Source of the DNA: Candidatus Eiseniibacteriota bacterium
Lineage (GTDB): Bacteria; Eisenbacteria; RBG-16-71-46
Direction: 5' to 3'
NCBI GenBank assembly: GCA_021414165.1
Contig: JAIOPA010000328.1
Coordinates: forward strand, 1 to 5,153
DNA length: 5,153 nt
Shown here: one piece after another, positions 1-4,762 of the stretch
How positions within the stretch are numbered: the first letter of the stretch is position 1
How the letters are laid out: the number at the start of each line of letters is the position of its first letter
The notes under the pieces: generated by a model
The model's input: the letters and a program-made list of their open reading frames with translations, nothing else
Databases searched by the model: none
What the model was told of the DNA's origin: nothing
Program-made: the position numbers and the translations under genes

Positions 1-1050
1 GCTGGCGTGCTCGCGATGAATGGAGCGGCCGCTGGGCGTGAGGTAGTGCGACACCGTGAGCTGCACCGCGCCCAGCGAGGTGCGGAGCGGATAGATCTGC
101 TGGGCCACACCCTTGCCGAACGTGCTGTCTCCCACGAGCACGGCACGGTCGTGGTCCTGCAGTGCGCCGGCCAGGATCTCGGACGCCGACGCGCTGCCGC
201 GATCGACGAGCACCGCGAGCGGCCACGCCAGCTCGCTGCGCGCGCCATTCGCGTCGTAGGTCTTGTCGGCGTTCGGCGCGCGGCCCTGCGTCTCGGTGAT
301 GCGCGCGCCCTTGGGCAGGAACTGGCCGGCAATGGCCACGGCCTCGTCGATCGTGCCACCCGGATTGCCACGCAGGTCGAGCACCATGGCGCGCGCTCCC
401 GCTGCGCGCAGCGTATCGACGGCCGCGGCGACATCCTTGGCGGCGCCCTGCGAGAAGTGCGCGAGGCGCACATAGCCCACACCGGGCGCGGCCACGAATG
501 CGTACGGCACGTTCTTCACGACCACGCGGCGGCGCTCGAGCGTGATGATCTTCTCTTCGCCATCGCGCACCAGGTCGAGCACGACCTTGCTGCCGGCCGG
601 GCCGCGCAGCTTGGCGCTCACCTCGTCGGGCGACAGCCCGAACGTGGCGCGCTCATCGATGCGGCCGATCACGTCGCCGGGCAGGAGGCCGACGTCCCAG
701 GCGGGCGAGCCCTCGATGGGCGCAATGACGACCGGCCAGCCATCGCGCTGATCGAGCGATGCGCCGATACCATCGAACGCACCCTGGATGCTGCCGCGCA
801 CGGCGCGGAACTCCTCGGGGTCCAGATAGCGCGACCACGGATCGAGTCCGTGCGCCACGCCACGCATGGCGCCGGTGACCAGCTTGCCCGTGTCGACCGG
901 GTCGACGTAGTTGGCCTGCACGGTCTGCAGCACCTCGACGAACAGATCGAGGCCCGAGTACAGCCCGCGCGCCGCATGACTGCCACCGGCCCACCAGCCG
1001 AGCGCGAACAGCACGCCGAGCACGGCACCGAGCATCACACGACGGCGCAT
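1..1050 (-). CDS. S41 family C-terminal processing peptidase (CtpA/Prc-like), 3' end cut by window edge
   Basis: This is a serine protease of the carboxy-terminal processing family, which cleaves periplasmic or secreted proteins near the C-terminus; 350 residues are visible and the end lies outside the window. The N-terminus is basic (MRRR) followed by a hydrophobic stretch at about 5-22 and a small-residue site SHA at 24-26, so it is either a cleaved signal peptide or a membrane anchor. A PDZ domain spans about 85-175 (GSPA at 114-117, GLLPGDVI at 121-128). The S41 core follows: LDLRGNPGG at 224-232, SASASE at 286-291 and FGKGVAQ at 311-317. By alignment with Prc/CtpB the catalytic dyad is Ser288 and Lys313 (the usual 25-residue spacing), with Gln317 at the expected third position, so the enzyme looks active. 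The start is supported by a GGAGGT site six bases upstream. It is the last gene visible in the run, 93 bases after tmk, and may be transcribed with it or separately. Substrate is unknown. Family call is firm; the subfamily is not. Confidence 0.95.
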   Translation of the reverse strand, partial: MRRRVMLGAVLGVLFALGWWAGGSHAARGLYSGLDLFVEVLQTVQANYVDPVDTGKLVTGAMRGVAHGLDPWSRYLDPEEFRAVRGSIQGAFDGIGASLDQRDGWPVVIAPIEGSPAWDVGLLPGDVIGRIDERATFGLSPDEVSAKLRGPAGSKVVLDLVRDGEEKIITLERRRVVVKNVPYAFVAAPGVGYVRLAHFSQGAAKDVAAAVDTLRAAGARAMVLDLRGNPGGTIDEAVAIAGQFLPKGARITETQGRAPNADKTYDANGARSELAWPLAVLVDRGSASASEILAGALQDHDRAVLVGDSTFGKGVAQQIYPLRTSLGAVQLTVSHYLTPSGRSIHREHAS

Positions 1051-1056
1051 CGGGGA

Positions 1057-1062
1057 ACCTCC
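1057..1062 (-). promoter_or_regulatory. Ribosome binding site of the S41 peptidase
   Basis: The minus strand reads GGAGGT with a six-base spacer to the ATG at 1050. This near-perfect Shine-Dalgarno match fixes the start at this ATG rather than the in-frame ATG five codons further in. Confidence 0.75.
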
Positions 1063-1092
1063 GGGCAGGATCACGAGGGCGGAAACACGAAC

Positions 1093-1117
1093 GCGGGCGC
1101 GCGGCCGGCGCGTCCGC
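1093..1117 (-). terminator. GC-rich hairpin between tmk and the S41 peptidase gene
   Basis: A 10-base inverted repeat (1093-1102 with 1108-1117) encloses a five-base loop. On the transcribed minus strand it has nine G-C or C-G pairs and one A/C mismatch; on the plus strand the mismatch is a G-T wobble. It lies 26 bases past the tmk stop codon. Only a short GTGTTTCC follows, so it is not a textbook intrinsic terminator. It could be an attenuator, an mRNA-stabilising stem at the 3' end of tmk, or simply a product of GC-rich sequence. I see no convincing promoter in the rest of the 93-base gap. Confidence 0.35.
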
Positions 1118-1143
1118 AGATCACTGGAAGTGTGGGGGTTCGA

Positions 1144-1791
1144 CTATACCACGCTGCGCGCGCCCGTTGCGGGCGCAAGACGCAGCGCCACAGCGGCCCA
1201 GACGGCGGTCTCGAGCTGTTCCGGCGACAGCGCGGCGTCGAGCACCACGAAGCGCTCGGGCTCGGCCTCGGCCAGTTCGAGATAGCGGGCACGCACGCGG
1301 TCGTGGAACGCCTCGGGCTCCAGATCGAGCCGGTTCGCGGTGCCCGCGGCACGCGCACGGCGCGCCAGGCCCAGCTCGGGCGACACATCGAACAGCAGCG
1401 TGAGGCCGGGCGTGAGTCCCTGGGTCGCCGCGCGGTTCCACTGCACGAGCATCGAGGACTCGAGCCCGCGGCCCGCCCCCTGATACGCCAGCGTGGAATC
1501 GGTGTAGCGATCGCACAGCACGACACGGCCCGCAGCGAGCGCAGGACGGATCGTGGTGCTGACCAGATCCGAACGCGCCGCGATCATGAGTAGCACCTCG
1601 GTCATGGGGCCGGGCGCCGGCGCGGCCTGCAACAGCAAGCCACGGATGCTCTCGGCGAGCGGCGTGCCACCCGGCTCCCGGGTCACGAGGGGATCGTGAC
1701 CGAGTGCCTGGAGCCGGGTTGCGAGCCGCGTGATCTGCGTGCTCTTGCCCGAGCCTTCGCCACCTTCAAAGGAGACGAAGAGCCCGGGCAT
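1144..1791 (-). CDS. tmk: Thymidylate kinase (dTMP kinase)
   Basis: Phosphorylates dTMP to dTDP with ATP in the cytoplasm, an essential step of dTTP supply. The 215-residue length is normal for bacterial enzymes. Visible motifs in order: P-loop GGEGSGKST at 10-18, REPGGT at 38-43 (dTMP binding), the DRY motif at 94-96 within CDRYTDSTLAYQG, and an Arg-rich LID around 141-154 (GLARRARAAGTANR) followed by RVRARYLEL at 165-173. The basic LID resembles the E. coli-type enzyme, in which LID residues rather than the P-loop supply catalytic arginines; that class assignment is from family knowledge. The start at 1791 puts the P-loop at the usual distance from the N-terminus and has a GAGG site five bases upstream. 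It begins 11 bases after the stop of the inositol phosphate synthase, so the two are probably co-transcribed. Stop codon is TAG. Confidence 0.97.
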   Translation of the reverse strand: MPGLFVSFEGGEGSGKSTQITRLATRLQALGHDPLVTREPGGTPLAESIRGLLLQAAPAPGPMTEVLLMIAARSDLVSTTIRPALAAGRVVLCDRYTDSTLAYQGAGRGLESSMLVQWNRAATQGLTPGLTLLFDVSPELGLARRARAAGTANRLDLEPEAFHDRVRARYLELAEAEPERFVVLDAALSPEQLETAVWAAVALRLAPATGARSVV

Positions 1792-1802
1792 GGGAGCCTC
1801 GC

Positions 1803-3125
1803 TCAGCGCGCGCGCGCCGGGGCGCGACGCGACTTGGCAGCCTTCTTGACCGGCTTCTTGGCGACCTTGGCGACCTTGGCGACCTTGGCCGCCTTGACCA
1901 CCGCGACCGGCGCGTGACCATTGCCGTTCGCCGAAGCGCCGGTCTTGGGCTTGGTGGCCTGGATCAACTTCTCGGCACCCGGTGCACGCTTGCGCGTCGG
2001 GGCCGCCTCGCGCTTCAGGATCGGCGGGTTCGTGCGCATGAGCTTCTCGACGCCCTTGGGATCCTTGATGTAGTTCTCGACCAGATCGCGCGCGGTATCG
2101 TCAGGGATCTGCACGGGCGGCGACTTCTTGAAGTACGACGACGGCGCGATGAGCGCACCCTTCAGGCCGTGGTCGAGACCGAGCTTCGCGCAACGCACGG
2201 CGTCGATCACGATGCCGGCGGAGTTCGGCGAGTCCCACACCTCGAGCTTCATCTCGAGGTTCAACGGCACATCGCCGAACGTCGTGCCTTCCATGCGGAT
2301 GTGGCACCACTTGCGGTCCTTCAACCACGGCACGTAGTCCGACGGGCCCACGTGCACGTCTTCCGCGGGCAGGTCGTACGGGATGTTGCTCGTGACGGCC
2401 GACGTCTTGCTGATCTTCTTGGACTCCAGACGCTCGCGCTCGAGCATGTTCATGAAGTCGGTGTTGCCGCCGAAGTTGAGCTGGTAGGTGCGGTCGATAC
2501 GCACGCCACGGTCGACGAACAGGTTCGCCAGCACGCGGTGCGTGATCGTGGCGCCGACCTGCGACTTGATGTCGTCGCCGATGACCGGCAGGCCCTTCTT
2601 CTCGAAGCGCTGCTGCCAGTACGGCTCACGCGCGATGAACACCGGGATGCAGTTCACGAACGCACAGCCGGCCTCGAGCACCTGCTCGACGTACCACTTG
2701 GTGGCCTCTTCCGAGCCGACCGGCAGGTAGTTCACGACCACATCGGTCTTGGTGTCCTTGAGCAGCTTCACGATGTCGACCGTGGAGCCCGGCGCCTTCT
2801 TGATGATCTGCGACAGGTACTTGCCGAGACCGTCATGCGTCATGCCGCGCTGCACCTTGACGCCCATCTTGGGCACCTTCGCGAACATGACCGTGTTGTT
2901 CGGCCACGTACCGATGGCCTCGGACACGTCCTTGCCGACCTTGTTGGCATCCACGTCGATCGCCGCCGAGATCTCGACGTCGCTGATGTGGTAGCCGCCC
3001 AGGTTCGTGTGCATGAGGCCGGGGATGCGATCCGTGGCCTTGGCGTTGCGGTAGTAGTACAGACCCTGAACGAACGATGAGGCGCAGTTGCCCACGCCGA
3101 TGATCGCGACTCTGACCTTACCCAT
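1803..3125 (-). CDS. ino1: myo-Inositol-3-phosphate synthase with a lysine-rich C-terminal tail
   Basis: Isomerises D-glucose 6-phosphate to 1L-myo-inositol 3-phosphate (equivalently 1D-myo-inositol 3-phosphate) using tightly bound NAD+, the only de novo route to inositol. The N-terminal Rossmann motif is IGVGNCASS at 9-17. Conserved active-site segments are GDDIKSQVGATITHR at 183-197, LNFGGNTDFMNML at 216-228 and WDSPNSAG at 297-304. The core of about 370 residues matches the short actinobacterial/archaeal-type enzyme rather than the longer eukaryotic one. Residues 376-440 are extra: 13 Lys and 6 Arg against one Glu, a Gly/Asn-rich linker (TGASANGNGHAP, 395-406), then AKV repeats and KKPVKKAAK, resembling histone H1 or HU tails. 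The start has a GGAGGT site nine bases upstream, inside the end of the preceding gene, and lies five bases after that gene's stop. With the adjacent CDP-alcohol transferase it forms an inositol lipid pathway. Function of the core is firm; that of the tail is unknown. Confidence 0.97.
   Translation of the reverse strand: MGKVRVAIIGVGNCASSFVQGLYYYRNAKATDRIPGLMHTNLGGYHISDVEISAAIDVDANKVGKDVSEAIGTWPNNTVMFAKVPKMGVKVQRGMTHDGLGKYLSQIIKKAPGSTVDIVKLLKDTKTDVVVNYLPVGSEEATKWYVEQVLEAGCAFVNCIPVFIAREPYWQQRFEKKGLPVIGDDIKSQVGATITHRVLANLFVDRGVRIDRTYQLNFGGNTDFMNMLERERLESKKISKTSAVTSNIPYDLPAEDVHVGPSDYVPWLKDRKWCHIRMEGTTFGDVPLNLEMKLEVWDSPNSAGIVIDAVRCAKLGLDHGLKGALIAPSSYFKKSPPVQIPDDTARDLVENYIKDPKGVEKLMRTNPPILKREAAPTRKRAPGAEKLIQATKPKTGASANGNGHAPVAVVKAAKVAKVAKVAKKPVKKAAKSRRAPARAR
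1861..1896. repeat. 9-base tandem repeat in the tail of the inositol phosphate synthase gene
   Basis: Three perfect copies of GCGACCTTG (plus strand) at 1861-1887 are followed by a fourth with two changes, GCCGCCTTG, at 1888-1896. On the coding strand the unit gives the tripeptide repeat A-K-V at about residues 413-421. The nine-base unit keeps the frame, so copy number could change by replication slippage without breaking the protein. Confidence 0.9.
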
Positions 3126-3130
3126 GACGC

Positions 3131-3856
3131 TCAGACCTCCGAGGATGCCGGACCCGACTCGCGGGTGATTTTCCAGACGTGCACCATCCGCTGGATCGCG
3201 GTGGCGATTGAGAAGACGGCGAGCACGATGAGTGCGCCCGGGATCACCGGGCCGAGGCCGAAGAATCCCGCCACGATGAGCAGCACCATGCGCTCAGGCC
3301 GTTCGAACCAGCCCACTTTGCAATCGAGCCCGAGCCCTTCGGCGCGCGCCCGCGTGTACGACACCATGAACGAACCCACCATCGCGAGCACCGCCATGCT
3401 GGCGATGAGCAAGAAGGTGATGGGCTCGAGACCGTGCTGGAGGTTCGCCAGCACACGGTTGGGATTCACGGCCATATCGACCAACTGGGCCGTGTAGTAC
3501 CAGCTCAACCCCATGAGCATCGCCGCTTCGGCGACCCGGTCGAGCGTGGAATCGAAGAACGCGCCGAAGCGCGTCACCTTGCCGCCGCCACGGGCGACCT
3601 GTCCGTCGAGGATGTCGCACATCCCCGAGAACAACGCGAGCGTGGACGCCATGCGGAAATGACCGGTCGCGAACTGCAGACCGGCTGCGACACACAGGAT
3701 GAAGCCGATGGCCGTGAGGTGATCGGCCTTGATGCCGATCGCCAGAAGCCCTCGCACGAGCGGATCCAACGCTCCGTGCGCGAACTTCTTGAGCGCATCC
3801 TTGTAACCGCCCAATCCACCCTCCGGCTGCTGAGCCACGGCTTGGGGAGTGTTCAT
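3131..3856 (-). CDS. CDP-alcohol phosphatidyltransferase, probable phosphatidylinositol phosphate synthase
   Basis: Integral membrane enzyme of the CDP-alcohol phosphatidyltransferase family. The signature D-x2-DG-x2-AR-x8-G-x3-D-x3-D is complete: Asp81, Asp84, Gly85, Ala88, Arg89, Gly98, Asp102 and Asp106, which bind the metal and the CDP-lipid. Hydrophobic segments lie at about 46-64, 68-82, 107-126, 145-166, 189-202 and 204-221, consistent with the family's six helices. SYTRARAE at 166-173 and ERPER at 185-189 resemble the region that binds inositol phosphate in actinobacterial phosphatidylinositol phosphate synthases. Together with the neighbouring inositol phosphate synthase this suggests the reaction CDP-diacylglycerol + inositol phosphate to phosphatidylinositol phosphate + CMP. 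A phosphatidylglycerophosphate synthase or archaetidylinositol phosphate synthase-like role is the alternative. The 241-residue start at 3856 is chosen because its ATG overlaps the rsmI stop as ATGA and has GGGGAG five bases upstream; a longer frame to 3949 would run deep into rsmI. Family is certain; substrate is inferred. Confidence 0.92.
   Translation of the reverse strand: MNTPQAVAQQPEGGLGGYKDALKKFAHGALDPLVRGLLAIGIKADHLTAIGFILCVAAGLQFATGHFRMASTLALFSGMCDILDGQVARGGGKVTRFGAFFDSTLDRVAEAAMLMGLSWYYTAQLVDMAVNPNRVLANLQHGLEPITFLLIASMAVLAMVGSFMVSYTRARAEGLGLDCKVGWFERPERMVLLIVAGFFGLGPVIPGALIVLAVFSIATAIQRMVHVWKITRESGPASSEV
3135..3140 (-). promoter_or_regulatory. Ribosome binding site of the inositol phosphate synthase
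   Basis: GGAGGT on the minus strand, nine bases before the ATG at 3125, lies within the last codons of the upstream transferase gene. This strong site implies efficient initiation of the synthase even though the genes are only five bases apart. Confidence 0.7.
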
Positions 3857-4602
3857 TCCGGCTCCCCGCCTTCCCTGGACTCGCGCTCGCGGCCGCGCTC
3901 CACGCGCGTCCGGCCTCCCAGCACCAGCACCATCTCGCCTCGTTTCCACTCAGCGCGCAGCGCCGCGCGGACTTCGCGCGCGCTGCCGCGCAACACTTGT
4001 TCGTGCAGCTTCGTCAGTTCGCGCGCTAGCGCGATCGGACGTTCACCCCAGATGGCCTCGAGATCCTCGAGACACGCATCGATGCGATGCGGTGATTCGA
4101 ACACCACGACCGTCTCGCGGCCCTCGGACAACTCTTCGAGCTTGCGCCGCCTGGCCGCCCCCTTGGGCGGCAGGAACCCGGCGAACAGGAATGCGTCCGT
4201 GGGCAGCCCCGAGATCTGCAGTGCGGTGATCACCGCACTCGGTCCCGGGATGCTCTCGACGCGCACCCCCGCGGCCACCGCGGCTCGCACCACCGGGAAT
4301 CCCGGATCGGCGATCCCCGGCGAACCGGCGTCCGTCACCAATGCCACACTCTGACCGTCCTGCACGCGCTCGATGAGCGACGCCGCACGGGCGCGCTCGT
4401 TGTGCTCGTGCAGGCTCACGACCGACGCCTCGATCCCGAAATGCGTCAGGAGTCGTCGCGTATGTCGTGTGTCCTCGGCGGCCACGAGGTCGGCCTCGCG
4501 CAGCACGCGAAGCGCGCGCGCGGAGACGTCCTCGAGATTGCCGATCGGCGTCGCGACCAGGAACAAGGTCCCGGGGCGGCCTGAGGGTCGCTCGTGGGTC
4601 AT
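3853..4602 (-). CDS. rsmI: 16S rRNA (cytidine1402-2'-O)-methyltransferase RsmI
   Basis: SAM-dependent enzyme that 2'-O-methylates C1402 of 16S rRNA in the 30S P-site, tuning decoding fidelity. It has the tetrapyrrole-methylase fold. Signature motifs in order: LFLVATPIGNLEDVSARAL at 13-31, AAEDTRHTRRLL at 41-52, SLHEHNE at 63-69, ALVTDAGSPGIADPG at 87-101, IPGPSA at 118-123, GFLPPKG at 142-148, ESPHRI at 169-174 and ALARELTKLHE at 191-201. At 249 residues it is shorter than the E. coli protein (286). After the core strand GEMVLVLGG at 222-230 it ends in a charged Arg/Glu tail, so the usual small C-terminal extension appears reduced. The start at 4602 places the first motif at the normal position and has AGGA five bases upstream; the frame stays open to 4899 but that extension lacks similarity to the family. 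The stop overlaps the next gene's start by four bases (ATGA), so rsmI probably heads the operon. Confidence 0.96.
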   Translation of the reverse strand: MTHERPSGRPGTLFLVATPIGNLEDVSARALRVLREADLVAAEDTRHTRRLLTHFGIEASVVSLHEHNERARAASLIERVQDGQSVALVTDAGSPGIADPGFPVVRAAVAAGVRVESIPGPSAVITALQISGLPTDAFLFAGFLPPKGAARRRKLEELSEGRETVVVFESPHRIDACLEDLEAIWGERPIALARELTKLHEQVLRGSAREVRAALRAEWKRGEMVLVLGGRTRVERGRERESREGGEPE

Positions 4603-4616
4603 CCTGATCCTGATCC
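4601..4616. repeat. Hexanucleotide direct repeat spanning the rsmI start and ribosome binding site
   Basis: ATCCTG occurs twice in tandem, followed by a partial ATCC (plus strand). On the minus strand this places an AGGA motif and the ATG in repeating register. Gain or loss of a unit would alter the leader next to the start codon. Confidence 0.75.
4608..4611 (-). promoter_or_regulatory. Ribosome binding site of rsmI
   Basis: AGGA on the minus strand lies five bases before the ATG at 4602. It is a modest match, but together with motif placement it favours this start over the open frame that extends 99 codons further upstream. Confidence 0.5.
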
Positions 4617-4651
4617 AAGGCGTGAGAACCAGTGTCGTCCGAAGCGGGCGG

Positions 4652-4680
4652 AAGCTAGCATGCGCCCCCCCGAGCGTCCA
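4652..4680 (-). promoter_or_regulatory. Candidate housekeeping-type promoter of the rsmI operon
   Basis: On the minus strand TGGACG (4675-4680, four of six matches to TTGACA) is separated by 17 bases from TAGCTT (4652-4657, three of six to TATAAT), which is preceded by an extended -10 TGC. Transcription would begin near 4645, giving a leader of about 43 bases before rsmI. The spacer holds seven consecutive G residues (4665-4671). It is the least GC-rich stretch of the intergenic region and the best candidate I can find, but it rests on consensus matching alone. Confidence 0.4.
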
Positions 4681-4704
4681 CTTTCGTAAGCGCTTCCGGG
4701 CGCG

Positions 4705-4727
4705 ACGCGTGTTCGCGGCGCACGCGT
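4705..4727 (-). terminator. GC-rich hairpin downstream of the aldolase gene
   Basis: A perfect seven-base inverted repeat (ACGCGTG at 4705-4711 with CACGCGT at 4721-4727) encloses a nine-base loop. It starts 36 bases past the aldolase stop and upstream of the candidate rsmI promoter, a sensible place for termination. No T-rich tract follows, so intrinsic termination is doubtful. Confidence 0.3.
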
Positions 4728-4730
4728 TCG

Positions 4731-4761
4731 CGCGCAACGTTCTCCGAACGAGAAACGCGCG
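4731..4761 (-). terminator. Interrupted hairpin directly after the aldolase stop codon
   Basis: CGTTCTC (4738-4744) pairs with GAGAAACG (4750-4757) with one bulged base around a five-base loop. As an alternative outer stem, CGCGC (4731-4735) can pair with GCGCG (4757-4761). It begins two bases after the stop codon. Without a U tract it may serve as an mRNA 3' end stem or a factor-assisted terminator; chance pairing in GC-rich sequence is also possible. Confidence 0.3.
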
Positions 4762-4762
4762 T

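Noticed and set aside
1063..1143. A separate promoter for the S41 peptidase in the tmk gap
   Set aside because: No pair of hexamers with plausible spacing could be found; the region is dominated by the GC-rich stem.
7..1593. 528-codon open frame on the plus strand
   Set aside because: It lies opposite the S41 peptidase and tmk, crosses their intergenic gap, and reads as low-complexity Arg/Ala/His-rich sequence with no recognisable domain. It is a mirror frame caused by high GC.
1914..3080. 388-codon open frame on the plus strand
   Set aside because: Fully antisense to the inositol phosphate synthase, whose motifs are unmistakable; composition is Arg/His/Val-rich and domain-free.
3857..3949. 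31-codon extension of the lipid transferase
   Set aside because: It would overlap rsmI by about 97 bases and is Arg/Gly-rich; the ATGA overlap with a ribosome binding site is the better start.
3434..4354. 306-codon open frame on the plus strand
   Set aside because: Antisense to the lipid transferase and rsmI, with no domain and no ribosome binding site that stands out.
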